Assembly (NCBI GenBank): GCA_022376515.1
Contig: WTXI01000310.1
Span: 1 to 41,818, forward strand
Length of the DNA: 41,818 nt
DNA from: Lactifluus volemus
Taxonomy: Eukaryota; Basidiomycota; Agaricomycetes; Russulales; Russulaceae
Direction of reading: 5' to 3'
Part shown: in pieces, positions 11,119 through 21,735 of the stretch
Numbering within the stretch: the first letter of the stretch is position 1
Layout: each line of letters opens with the position of its first letter
Translations under genes and position numbers: made by a program
Notes under the pieces: generated by a model
Databases searched by the model: none
What the model was told of the DNA's origin: nothing
What the model saw: only the letters and a program-made list of their open reading frames with translations

Positions 11119-12607
11119 TTCGAACGTGAACCTCCAAGTGAGGTTGATAGGAAAATAAAAGGGGAAAGTGGGTTCTACTACTGCGCAAAACGGATTTTTA
11201 AATTGCCAGCGCCTTTGGCTATCGTACTCGGGCCGCGGCCCCAATTTACAACTTACGGTCAGCCACGCGTACTCGAGGTCGAGACGCTTCTGTTGTTCAA
11301 GTCCACCGATACCCTTGACACGACTGAACCACTGTCACTGCTGACGTGACGCGACCGATCTGACTCGGTTATCATTGACATGGAGACAAAATTTTATCAT
11401 CTCTCGGATTGATACACCCAATGAATGAGTACACATCGCTTCCCCGGGCCCAAACTCCCGACCCATGTAAAAGTCTTGCATGTATATGTACATCAGTTAT
11501 TTTTTTTAGAATAAATATAAGCATCTATCATCCGATGAAGGACGACCAACATTCTCCATCGCAACTGCATCTCCAACTTGAAACTGTTCGTTAAGCGATC
11601 ACAACTTCAAATGGCGAGCGTTCCTTTTTCTTCCCATCAAGGTACGTAATACACATATAAGGCACGAGCGCACAGCCACGAAAGGACCGATCGACAAAAG
11701 ACAGCGCAGATGGATGGATGGGAATGAGCGGCATAGGGCTGAAGGAAGGTCTGGAAGATAGATGCGGTGGTTATCGCAAGCTACACCGATGAGGAAGGGT
11801 TAAAGTAATGCAGTATAGGGAAGACGAAGGCCTCGACTCGGGGTGAGTGACATGAGAGGGCTCCTGCGTAGATATCTGTTCTCCTAACTTATTCGGGTTT
11901 AATAGCCTGACACGAGATCAACCCAATCTGGCTGGTAAAGTGAGGCGCATCTAGGAATCCTATCCAGGGTGATCCAAATTTCAAATCATCAACGAATCGG
12001 ATTGATGTACACAGGGTTTGCAATGGACTGCACATTATAAAATAGCGAGTTTATCGTCATATCGCGACCCAAGGCGTCTTGCACCGGCGTGTCGAAGGTC
12101 CGCGACGGTTTCAGCAACGCTTGCGAGGTAAGGTGCATTTCAAACAATGACGACGAGCTCATCACTTTTTGGTCGGTGTGCGGTTGTTCATCGGTATACA
12201 CATCGTCCCGCCAAAACCGAGATCAAGACCGAGGACCCGAGGGGGGGTGAACGCCGGTCCCGTCAGGTTCTCAAGTGCAATATCTATATCGTAGCTGTCG
12301 GATCCGCACATTCGACGGTCTGAGCAAGGAATATCTTGCACCTTATCGTGACCTGCAATGCGGTAAGCAGTGTGTATGCCATTTTCTGCGAGGGTAAGAG
12401 AATGAGGAGATGAACAATCTGGCAACGGATGCAAAATAAGCAAACGAAAGGTGTGCGTCACATGACCGACATCCACACTTTAGGGGGATTGCACTTGCAC
12501 AGATTGCGGCTTTAGCTTAGGCCGCACGACCAGTTACATGTACAACTGCAGTCTGAAGCGTAGATACTGTACGACTTGGAGTTACTGCAGCTCCCACAAC
12601 AATTAAA
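11119..12607. other. Long intergenic region between the GT15 gene and the coiled-coil gene
   Basis: About 1.5 kb with no intact gene. The left part (11119-11400) should hold the 5' UTR and promoter of the minus-strand GT15 gene. The section 11400-11980 shows no recognisable coding similarity or repeat. The part 12010-12480 carries a decayed CCA1 fragment, annotated separately. The stretch before 12608 would contain the promoter of the plus-strand gene; no TATA box is evident. Confidence 0.5.
12010..12370 (-). pseudogene. Remnant of CCA tRNA nucleotidyltransferase gene (N-terminal part)
   Basis: Translating the minus strand gives three fragments in different frames. Their order matches the N-terminal catalytic head of eukaryotic CCA-adding enzymes. 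They are GSDSYDIDIALENLTGPAF (about 12305-12250; compare the family DxD metal site), DDVYTDEQPHTDQKV (about 12205-12160) and FDTPVQDALGRDMTINSLFY (about 12095-12035; family block for the RRD motif). Here the motif reads GRD instead of the usual RRD. There is no start, no continuous frame and no continuation into the rest of the enzyme before 11940. The piece therefore looks like a truncated, decaying copy rather than the working gene. Outer limits are approximate. The alternative, a badly mis-sequenced real gene, is less likely because most of the protein is absent. Confidence 0.65.
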
Positions 12608-14800
12608 ATGCTCGCACCTTCAAAGACTCGTCGTTGTCATGTTCGTCGTCCACCGTAATTATCATCATCGTCCACGGACTCACATAATGTCAGTTTTTCG
12701 ATAGCGTAGGCAACAAACGCCATAAAAACGGCGAATACGGTTGTCCACGCCCTGCTTCCGTTTGTCACTTCATTCACCCATCCGATCCGGAATGGGATCA
12801 TTCTCCTACCAGTAGCAGAAGATATGATGAAGACTCTCCTAAACGCTCGCTGACACCACTTGACCACCAATACAGCGGGTCAAGCTCTAAAAGACAGAGG
12901 ACGCCACCCCGTGGGAGTATATATGACCGTGAACGCAGCCCCGTCTGGCATTCGCGCAGTCCCCGTCGAGATGATAGTCCGTCGCTTCGCTACCGTTTGT
13001 CTCCCACCCGAACCACTCGTGACATTCGGCCACTTCCTCGTGGCTCATCCTCACAAGACCGTCCCTCTTCCTCCAAACAAGAACACGTTTCCAAGAGCCA
13101 CCCTGAGCCCATGGCACAACAAACGGGCTCTCGCGATAGACCTTCTGAACAGGCTCCAAAGGCCGTTCCCTCAAGTTCCGCCAAGCGCTCAACCACTTCC
13201 TCCCGTGGCACACCCCCCGGAGCTTCATCCGAAACCGCCTCAATTTCGAAGCCTTCTGGTACCGTTAAAGCGCCTCCCGTGAAGGCGCCCCCTCGGTCAT
13301 TCGCTGAGATCCTCCCGCCGCCTCCTCTGAACCCACCAAAAGACGATATGACACCTGAACATCGACGTGCTGTGTGGGAAAAACGCATCGCGTGCGTTTT
13401 GAACAATGATCTCATCTGGCGTTAACTCTCATACTTTCTCAGCCTGATGGCAGATGCCACACAAGAATATATGGACCTTGGAAAGTTGGAACAAGACGTG
13501 CAGTTGCGTCGACGTCAAGTTCAATCCCCCGCGTTCAACTCACTCCCCTCGGATGTGAAAGCAACCTTCCGAACCGGCCTCGTAAATGCTGAGACTACCC
13601 TAGACAAAAAGAAGACTTCCCTGAGCAGCGCGATCAGCCAGCTGTCCGAAACAAATTTCTGGCCCTCCCTTCCCTCGCAACAAGCTGGCGACATGGAGTC
13701 CAAATTGAAGGAGGCCAAGACGATGCTTGGAGGCTTGGCGGACAGTGTTGGCCAGTTGTACAAGCGCATCGGAACCCTATATGAACAGCGATCCGGTCGC
13801 CCTGGCGTAAATACTGATGACGACGGAGCGGCGGCGACGGCGACGGGTAGCGGTGACGGAGATAACCGTGCCAAGAAACGGCGTCGACTTTCCGTTGACG
13901 GCCCTGGCGATGGCGCTATCCCGCCACCGTCGGGACTGCGTGAGGACATCGACTCGATCAAGGACACGATCCGCGAGATCGAAGACCGTCTGGGGGAAGT
14001 CGAGAACGACATGGCCCAGCATTCGTCCAACGTGATGGAACAGCTCGAGGTGGCGCTAGAAGAGAAAATCGAGGAAATCGCTCGGAGCGCCGATATCGCG
14101 AATCTGGTGGACGTTCGGTTTGGCGAACGGTCCGCGCAGACGATCCAAGCGTTCAACGAAAGCTTTGCGCAGGCCGACCGAGATATCGCCGAGCTCGCAG
14201 ACGAGATGGCAAATTTTATACCCCGGTTGAACCATCTCGAGCGTGAAAATACTCTCTTTAAGCAGGAGGAAGCAGCAGGTAGGGAGCGCTTGGATCAAGT
14301 ACGCGTCTATTTCTTTTCTTTTTTTTTTTTTCATATCTGTTAATCTCCCACATCTCATCTCTCATGCGCGATCTTGTGTACAGTTGGTCAAGGCTGACCA
14401 CGAAAACACTGAGGCCATCGCGCGTCTTCAAGAAGAGGCTAGGGTTCTGCAAACTGCCTTGGCAGCACATGCAAAGCGGACACTTCCACCATCACCAGCA
14501 CTACCGTTTTCTGGTCCTTTAGTGGAGGCCATCAAGGGATCTATCGTGAAACAAGTGCATGAGCAAGTCCTTCCGATTGTCGCGGAGACTCGCACGGAAA
14601 TCGAACGAGTTGCAAAGGCCCGCGATATGGAGCTTTATGAAAAACTTAGGGACAAACTGGATCAAAGTGCCAGGATGTCCCAGGTAATTTTAACATGGAT
14701 CGAACGTTACCCCGAAGATGCTCGCCAAGCTTTCTCCGCCGCTGCCACAGCGAGAATGCAAACCGGTAGTGCCAGTGGTGCTGGTAATTCAGGTCAATAG
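12608..14800 (+). CDS. Unknown protein: RS/Pro-rich N-terminus followed by long coiled coils
   Basis: Not recognised beyond a probable fungal-specific protein. Proposed exons 12608-12640, 12694-13391, 13443-14298, 14384-14800 sum to 2004 nt (667 aa). The first, tiny exon uses a GTTCGT donor and is the least certain; the other joins are clear. Residues from about 10 to 240 are disordered and rich in Ser, Arg and Pro (e.g. SPKRSLTPLDHQYSG, KRQRTPPRGSIYDRERSP), resembling RS domains of nuclear RNA-processing factors. A short block PRSFAEILPPPPLNPPKDD precedes the coiled-coil half. There, heptad-like segments (DIDSIKDTIREIEDRLGEVE, VKADHENTEAIARLQEEARV) flank a nuclear-localisation-like KKRRRLSVDG. 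A nuclear scaffold or RNA-associated role is only inference. Confidence 0.75.
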
Positions 14801-14907
14801 CTATTACATTATATCTTCTTGTAAAGAATGAATAATACGCTGCGAGAGCAGTCTTTGACAACAATTGAAACCCACAAATAACGTCGTCGGTTGATCATGG
14901 GGTTGTT
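14801..14907. other. Short intergenic stretch downstream of the coiled-coil gene
   Basis: 3' UTR of the upstream gene and sequence downstream of the tRNA terminator. AATAATA at 14831-14837 could serve as a poly(A) positioning element. Nothing else is seen. Confidence 0.3.
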
Positions 14908-14912
14908 AAAAA
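14908..14912 (-). terminator. RNA polymerase III terminator (T5) of the tRNA gene
   Basis: Five consecutive T on the transcribed strand one base after the 3' end of the tRNA, the standard Pol III stop signal. Confidence 0.7.
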
Positions 14913-14913
14913 G

Positions 14914-15007
14914 TGGACCTTCCGAGAATCGAACTCGGGACCCTTGCATATAAACAGGCCAAGGCAACCTCATAAGTACAAAGCTCTACCGATTGAGCTA
15001 AAGGTCC
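14914..15007 (-). tRNA. tRNA-Ile (anticodon UAU), with a 21-nt intron
   Basis: Reading the minus strand from 15007, a full cloverleaf forms. The acceptor stem is GGACCTT/AAGGTCC with discriminator A. The D arm is GCTC/GAGC with loop AATCGGTA. The anticodon stem is TTGTA/TGCAA, and the T arm is CCGAG-TTCGATT-CTCGG. Position 33 is T and 34-36 are TAT (14974-14972), so it decodes the isoleucine codon AUA. An intron of about 21 nt (14970-14950) follows position 37, the standard site for nuclear tRNA introns. The A box (TAGCTCAATCGG) and B box (GAGTTCGATTC) are intact. A T5 run just downstream (14912-14908) is the expected Pol III stop. tRNA-Ile(UAU) genes commonly carry introns in fungi. Confidence 0.85.
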
Positions 15008-15237
15008 AACAATTCAGGGTTCATATTAAGAGTCTACGACCCTCCTACAGGTGGCTACGGTGGTTGTGATTTTCTTGTTAACGGCTTCATCGTCCTCCCG
15101 AACCGGTCGCAAGGTTCTGTGAAACCGCGTATTATTTTTTAATGGACTAAGAGTGTGAACTAGGTCGTGTCTTTCTAGTGATACATCCGTCGGTCCCATC
15201 AACCATAAATAACCAAAAATGCTCAGCCCTGTTCAAT

Positions 15238-16206
15238 CTATGGAACTCCGTTGACGTTCTCCTCGTGAACGCCATCGGGTGTAAGTTGCAAAAACCGCGT
15301 TCCGACGCGCGCTGCTTGTTCTTCCGAATGGGTGATCCAAACAATGGCCTTGATCGACTTGGTCCTGACTCCCTCGACAAGTGTGTTTTCTACCACCGCG
15401 GAGCTCGCGGGGTCAAGCGCAGACGTCGGTTCTTTTCGAAAAAAAAAAAAAAGGAATAAAACAGCCCAGAGGGCGAGAAAAAAGACGTAAATGAGGTGGC
15501 AGGCGTTGTCATAGCAAGGACGTACCGTCTAATAATAATACCTCGGCGCAACCGAGCCCGTAAGGGATCGCCAGTGACAATCGCTGTGCCTCCCCACCAC
15601 TGAGTAAGCCCCAATGCCTGTCCCAGAGTTCCCTCGGGACGCCCCATCCCTCAGCTAGGGTCATTGCCCGATGCATATGCACGGCGTCTCCGGTGACGCG
15701 CTCTGGGGCAATTCGCGAATGGAAGGTGGATAGTATCTCGATAAGATCGCGTGGTGTACCAGGTAAAAGTGAAGGTCGTTGGGGGATATACTGGACGTAG
15801 GTTCTGTATGTAGGAATACCTGTGATGATATTCATGGGAGTGCATTCGCGCCCTGCTGCATGGCCGGCGTACCATAGGCTTTTGGCGGTCTGCGACCCAA
15901 GGAAGACATGAGACTCCGTGGTAAAGATGAAAAACAGGAAGACACACTTTCCCTTGAATTCTATAGCTCCATGGTAGAGGTTGAGATGAGCTAAGCACTT
16001 CAAGAGAGTTGTTTTTCTGCGGCCAGGTATAAACGACACATCGGTGGGGATGAATACGCACGAGATGGAATGGCTCACCCAGCACCGCTGCGGGCTTGTA
16101 AGATAATGATATCACCCTCCTGCACGTTAAAGTTGACATTCACAAAAATAGGATCGCCTTCAGGTCTGACACAGGAAAGATTCTTCACTTGCATCAAGGG
16201 CGCCAT
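15238..16206 (-). CDS. Stand-alone ABC-type ATPase
   Basis: A single nucleotide-binding domain of about 230 aa, without transmembrane segments, spread over four exons. It starts MAPLMQVKNLSCVRPEGDP. Walker A is SGAGKTTLLKCL, split by the first intron. The Q-loop region is YVQYIPQRPSLLPGTPRD. The signature is LSGGEAQRLSLA. Walker B is AEVLLLDEPTSALDP, split by the last intron. The H-loop is IVWITHSEEQAARVG. It ends VNGVP. All motifs for ATP hydrolysis are present. The arrangement resembles bacterial single-domain ABC ATPases such as the YbbL/FetA type more than eukaryotic full transporters. No membrane partner lies nearby, so its substrate is unknown. The long in-frame stretch inside the intron after Walker A is noncoding, since removing it restores GK-TT. 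Confidence 0.85.
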
Positions 16207-16411
16207 AGCTTGAGCGTGGCTGCGGGAGTCATGTCGACAGTCTCGGGACCGAAGTGTCTAGGCTCATATATTCTTTCTCACGATACGGCCCGAGATTTCC
16301 CGCGGTAGTCCTGTCTATCCTGCATTTTCAGAATCGCTCGAGGTCTAACCGCAACCAGTGTTACAGTGGGGGTTATGCATTAGTATGTAGTATCGACAAA
16401 TCGTAATTGCC

Positions 16412-17708
16412 CTAAAAATGTGGCTGTCCCGGCGGTGGTACCATTCCCATTTCCTCGGGTGTCAAGCTGGTGCTCTCGATCATCACACCGACACCGACCT
16501 TGGCCGCGTTCTGGGGAGCAACCAATTAACCAACATAGCAAAACGTTTTTTTTTTAAAGAATGACGTACTTTGAAGTGATCTATCTCTCCAGCGACAGTG
16601 AACGCAAAACTAGGTGCGAAACGCTGCTCCAGCAATGCCGACACCTTGCCGGTCGAATCTAGCTGCGCACGGAATGTCGACATACGAAGGTCATACTTTG
16701 CGCCGACCGTAGCAATCGCATCGCGACGCATCGGAGCTGCAATCACTTGTAAATCAGCGGCCGCCTCTACTTTTTCGCTCAGCTTGTGCCAATAGGTCGC
16801 CTGGAGCACCCCAATCGGCTGGAACTGCGTCGTCGCAATCCACTTCCCATTCGAGCCCGTCAGTTTGGCAAGGTACGATGAAGTCATCTCTGCCTGGTCA
16901 AGTGCAGCTCGTTGGTAAAGAGTCTCAATTCCCAATGCGAGTCTTTTCGAGACAGACTGGAGGTAGCTTCCGACGTAGATGCCAGAGCCATCCAACGGTG
17001 AGGGGTTAATGACTTTGGCATTCAGGGTATAGTCTAGACCCGAATAGTCGTGTTCCAATTGTATCATAGTATGGCCGGGCTGCATTCCCAGCTAAGACGG
17101 CGTATTGTCAACCGATCATTTCGAGAACGCATGAAGCGTGTGCATACCTGTGCCTGCACTTTCGAGGTATTCGATGCAGACCAACTTTGTTGCAATCGTC
17201 CGGAGACATTGCCCTCGTGGTCGACGTTGCCTTGAAGAAGGACCTTTTATAGCAGCGTTAAGAAAAGCGTCATACCCCATGGACAGGGATCCCGTCACCC
17301 ACCTTGGGATTTGCGAACAACGCGCCGAACGTATACGTTGGGGGTACCGATTGCGAGGCGAGCTGAAACGAATGGGTGACCTGAAAAGCTGGGTCCATAG
17401 ACAACCCTTTCATAAGGTCGGCTCGTGCGCCATCAAAGATGAAATTGGTCAAATGGGTTGCTTGTAACAAATTAAGAATCTGCCGCAAACGAATGGCAAA
17501 CGACAAAATGCCCACTTTTGACCTCTTTCTGCAAGTTCTCCACGGTTCCTGGGTTTGGAAGGCCAAGCGTTGTGCGCCAGCCGGAGAATCGAGAGTAGGC
17601 ATTCGCGAGAGGGGAAAATGCAGAGAAACTGGACGAATTTTTGCTTGCTGTTGAGGTCTCTGTGTACGGACCTAAAGCAGGAGATTTTTCATGAGGGGCT
17701 GTGGCCAT
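16412..17708 (-). CDS. TOM40: TOM40, protein-conducting channel of the mitochondrial outer membrane
   Basis: Central beta-barrel pore of the TOM complex, through which nearly all nuclear-encoded mitochondrial proteins enter. The N-terminus (MATAPHEKSPALGPYTETST) is flexible. It is followed by the conserved entry region YSRFSGWRTTLGLPNPGTVE and the family block ATHLTNFIFDGARADLMKGL. Barrel strands continue through PAFQVTHSFQLASQ, GMQPGHTMIQLEHDYSGLDY and AKLTGSNGKWIATTQFQPIG. The last strand carries the beta-signal-like AKVGVGVMIES recognised by SAM50. The stop is at 16412-16414, after MGMVPPPGQPHF. At least four introns separate these blocks, all GT-AG. The gene appears intact. Confidence 0.94.
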
Positions 17709-18163
17709 CTAGCTAGAAAGGATGGTTCCGGCCGAATGACAAGGTGGTCGTAAGAGAAACAACCAGTAGAGGTACGCGTACGAATTAATGGATCGAAAGC
17801 GAGCTGACCGTGACGAGGATGGGAAAGGACGCGCCAGAAATTCGGTTACCAAACACCAACAAAGAAACATCTCACATGACCGGGGTTTATAACAAGCCTA
17901 ATATTGTTTTCTTTTATTTTTTACACTGCCAAACTTAGCCGTAAAAACGTGGTGAGTAACCTTCCATTTTGTCGTCAGCGTTCGTTAAAAGTCGGTAAAG
18001 GTAACAAGAGTAGGTATCGCAGGGTGAAGAACGGCAAAATAATATGAAGGTTAGACTCGGATAATGACAAAACGCCGCAAGCAGCAACAATAGAAATTAT
18101 GTAGCAAAAAAAAAAAAGCCCAGATCAAATCGTCGACGTGAGTCCTTCGCACAACCACAACGC
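17709..18163. other. Intergenic region upstream of TOM40
   Basis: About 455 bp between the TOM40 start and the 3' end of the next minus-strand gene. It should contain the TOM40 promoter and the neighbour's 3' UTR. Visible features are AT-rich tracts (TTTTATTTTTTAC at about 17910) and an A-run near 18105. I see no coding potential or repeat. Confidence 0.4.
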
Positions 18164-19657
18164 TTACCACCAGCGCTGCGGAGCCGGTCTATACGCAGCA
18201 GGGGGGAAATCCGGAGGCGGTGGCGACTTGCGCACCCCACGTCTCCTCGGCTCTTCGATAATCTCCTCCACTTCGATGGGCTCCTCACGCACAACAGCCT
18301 CTTCATGTTCTATAAGCACCTCAACCGAGGTAGTTTTTGGCAGCATGGTAGAGAATGAAGTTGTGTACGGGGAGGGAGTAGGCTTGGCGACGCGACGAGT
18401 GTTGGCGGGAGGTGGACGGGCGACGGTTTCATCGGGCGGGAACTGGGTTTCAATGTGGACTTGAGTTATGGTACGTGTGGCAGTTTCAATTTCTGTAATT
18501 ACGGCGGGGGGAATTTCCTGTAAAGGGAAACAAATTTGCATCAGCGAAATTAATTCTCAGAGTTAACAAAGGGGATGTAGCCCTGGAGCCATATTCGGAC
18601 GTCTGATTCAGAACTCGGACCTGACCAGAACAAACGACTTGCACGAGATGCAGCATGTCACGTGTAGAGACGCGTCCTTATGATCGAACAAGTTTGATCG
18701 GGGCCGACGCGTCTGACCGCGTCGTGACCGAATGGCCCCAAGGCTACATGGAACGAGGGGGACAAAAAAGAGATGAAAAGCCGTTGTCCCCCAAGCCCGG
18801 ACGAAGGAGTGAGGGAAGTATCACAGAGACTTCAACTGACTGAAGTAGGAAAATAAACGAATCCAAAACCTCCTTCGTCTCAGAGCTCGGGACGGCGGTA
18901 GGGAGGCGGTGGTACCTTGGATGGTCTGCGCTTCGGTTCGTAAATATATTCTTCTTCGACCGCCGTTTCACCACCGAGAGCACTGTACCAGGAACGATCA
19001 GCCGAGATAGAGGATATGAACAAGTTAGACTATTTACGCAAGTTGCTCCATGATCCAAGCTTCACGACGAGACGCGTCATGTTCACGGCGATTGACGGTT
19101 TCCTCTCGGCGACTTATCTCACGCTCGCGTTCTGCGATTTTGAGTTCGCGGTCGAGGATATCATCGAACCGCACGTTGCTTTCCTTCCACCATCCCGGAG
19201 CGGCAAGGTCCTTTTCTTGGAGAACCTCCTTGATTACGGTCTGAACGGGGGGAGGTTCAAAGGTGGCCTGCGCTACGCATGGGGGACAAGGTGATGGCGC
19301 AAGTGGGCCTGATCCAATGACACCACCAGGTGCACCGGCGAGGATCTCGGCTTCACGGCGAGCGACCTCAGCTTCACGAACTGCAATATTACTCTCACGA
19401 GCAATGAGGGCTTGAGATCGTTTGGGTGTAAGGACGCTCCAAACCCCCTGGGTAGCAGGATCCCCAGGGGTACCACCGCTTGACGAACTTTGATTGGGGA
19501 GGGAGAGCATGACAGCGAGGACGGCAAGAATAAGAGAAAGGACGAGGAGAAGGGTGGTAGAAGAAATCGTTCTGTGGTGACGATGGGTAGAACGTTCAGA
19601 ACGACCCGAATGGCCCTCTCTGTCACGCTCCCTATGAGACGATGAAGGTTGAGCCAT
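18164..19657 (-). CDS. Single-pass membrane protein with coiled coil and acidic/Pro-rich tail, unknown function
   Basis: Exons (complement) 19657-19038, 18982-18916, 18517-18164 sum to 1041 nt (346 aa). The N-terminus is Arg/Ser/His-rich (SSSHRERDREGHSGRSERST). One hydrophobic segment follows at about residues 34-54 (TTLLLVLSLILAVLAVMLSL). A charged coiled coil then carries repeated ARREAE/ISRREETVNRREHDASRR-like heptads, and the tail contains EEPIEVEEIIEEPRRRG. A type II or tail-facing membrane scaffold is inferred from layout only; I do not recognise the family. The second intron (398 nt) is about eight times the local norm. If it is retained, translation stops at 18880 after PPPPYRRPEL, giving a 240-aa form. 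An in-frame ATG at 19846 would add 63 residues; the inner ATG is preferred because it directly precedes the hydrophilic leader. Confidence 0.75.
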
Positions 19658-20106
19658 CCTGACGCTTATCGAATTCGAAGGCGACAAGGACGTAGAGGTG
19701 CGGGCGCGCTGCGTGGAAGTTATGATTGAAAAAAGGGGATGAAAAATGGATTTTAAAGATATGTAGATAGGTGATGAATACGGTGTCCCTGACGGACAAA
19801 GGGGATGGGCTGATGGATGTACAGGGAAGAAGTGAACGGGGGCCAATGTTCAACTTTGGCTCAAAATGGGAACCTTTAAAATACCTTTGTCCGTATTTCC
19901 TTTTTAGACCATTTGTGTGTATTACGTAACGGTGTACAAACAAAAAAAAAATACCACGTGGATCAAATGGTCTGGCTGCCTCATGGAATATTCGATTCCC
20001 ACGATTAATAAAAGTCACGAGTGACAATAGTGACGTGACCTGAACGCGTGATACACGCGAGGTTGACTGGGACAGTTGAGTTGAGGCTCTCTTGAAAGGA
20101 CACAAT
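19658..20106. promoter_or_regulatory. Divergent intergenic region between the coiled-coil membrane gene and NUR1
   Basis: About 450 bp between two divergent starts. It holds palindromic sites typical of fungal bZIP/bHLH factors: GTTACGTAAC-like TTACGTAA near 19922, an E-box CCACGTGG near 19953, and TGACGTGA near 20031. These are exact motif matches; binding is inferred. No coding similarity was noted. Confidence 0.4.
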
Positions 20107-21542
20107 ATGGACCTCCGTCGTCTCGCACAGGCTAACGCTATGTCTTCTCCAAGACGTTCCTCGGCCCCTTTCAATCGTCGTGCTACAAATTCTACTCCAC
20201 CCTCTTCCTCTTCCCATTCCGCCACTCCTAGACCACGCGTGTCTTACCCCATTACTCGATCTCCACTCGAGTCTCCCTCAATTTCGGCAAGCTTGCCTTT
20301 TGATTGGGAAGCAGCGCGGGGCCTGCGCGACCCACCGTACTCCCTTCTTAGTCCCAAGCGCCGCAGTCCGCGGGATAGTGAAATCTGCACCCCGAATGGG
20401 AAGGGGGGTTCACCCACCAAGCAGCGGGCCGTGCGCAAGAAGAGCCTGTATGAAAAGTAATTTCATTCCTGTGTTTCAACTCTCCGAGCGTCTAGCTGAC
20501 TTTGAGAGCGAGAATCACCTCTTTGCCGTCTCGGATCGCTTTCGAGATATCTATCTTCCCCAACAATGTCCCCTACCCGCACCAAAGACATCGGCCTGTC
20601 TCATCGGCGGCACATTACATTTAATCCACTTTTGCGTACGCGTCTCCCAGATACGATCGATTCCGGACTCGGACATTGGCTGGGAAGACATGTACCGTGA
20701 AGACAACAACGTTGCATGGTTTGACTGGGTGCGGTTTTCGTACCACAGTACACACTGAATGCGAGCTGAAGGACTTTCTTCCCCACCCACCCCCCACCTG
20801 AAAAAATAGACAGTGCCTATGACATGTCTTCTGATCATAGCTGCATCGCTGAACGCGATCTTCTTGTTCACCCATACCAAGCTTTACCACCTCCACCTTC
20901 AGCCCAACCCCGTCGCATCTCCACACGCGCGCTTTGTCACCGCACCTACCGATCCACCCTCACTCGCCACTCGCCTACGCACATGCGCATGGAGTGCGTT
21001 CCTCGCCTTTTGGCGCTTCCTCCTCGGCATCAGCCCGTCCTCTTCTCCAGGGAGCAGTGCGTTAGGTGTTTCGCGCGTGCAGGAGCTCGAGGTTTGGACG
21101 CCGAGCGAAAGAGAGCTCATGCTCTTCTGCATCTACTCGCCCATTCATGTATCTTTATGGATGTTATGGAACGCGGGGAATTGGATCATGATGGCTGCCG
21201 TCATGGTCGGTGTCAGCTTTCAGGTTCGCCCCATTTCTGCTGCGGCAGATCTCCCCCAACTTGATTTTATCACCCAACCCATTTGTTCCTACCAGATCCG
21301 GATCCTAACGACAACTTTTGAAGCATTGGTCAAGGACCGTGCGATCATCGCCGCCGAAGTATTGCACGAGTATGACGAGAAGGTACACCGTTGTTTTACT
21401 TCGACCCTCGAGAGCGACACTAAACCCCGTCACTTCCTTTGACCAGTATGTTTCCCCGCGGATTCACCCAGTGAGGAGGGATGCCTGTGTCATGACCAAT
21501 GAGGCCGAGATTGTTGAATTCGGTGATACTATGATAAGATGA
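20107..21542 (+). CDS. NUR1: Nuclear rim protein NUR1-like (DUF2418), one frame break
   Basis: Inner nuclear membrane protein; in yeast Nur1 with Heh1/Lrs4 tethers rDNA and silent chromatin at the nuclear rim. Starts MDLRRLAQANAMSSPRRSSA, with a Ser/Pro-rich leader containing SLPFDWEAARGLRDPPYS. The conserved part runs from RITSLPSRIAFEISIFPNNV through KTSACLIGGTLHLIHFCVRV. Membrane segments are TVPMTCLLIIAASLNAIFLF and SLWMLWNAGNWIMMAAVMVG. The C-terminal block is LVKDRAIIAAEVLHEYDEK, then YVSPRIHPVRRDA. Introns lie at about 20458-20512, 20729-20810, 21223-21297 and 21381-21447. The frame jumps by one at the C4 run 20570-20573 (NNVP then LPAPKTSA). One more C restores it. Symbol by domain family. 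Confidence 0.85.
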
Positions 21543-21735
21543 AAAGCTTGTCTTTTATTCTTGCCCCGGTTATGCCCGGTTTCACTTCACCGTCGCGAGT
21601 ATTACACTAGTTCTAATTGACTTGCAAATTTCAAGTCTTACAACAACAAAAAACTTCACATTACGCAGTATTGCGGCAAGCCGACAGGCCCTTGTCGAAC
21701 TTCTCAAAGGAACCATCGAGCAGCGCCGGTCGGTG

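Noticed and set aside
13810..13870. GCGGCGACGGCGACGG-type triplet repeat
   Set aside because: It is a short, imperfect coding repeat (Ala/Thr/Gly/Asp) inside an exon, not a notable tandem array.
13521..14156. Minus-strand 211-aa open frame opposite the coiled-coil gene
   Set aside because: It is the antisense shadow of a heptad-rich coding exon; Ser/Arg-rich composition is expected from the complement.
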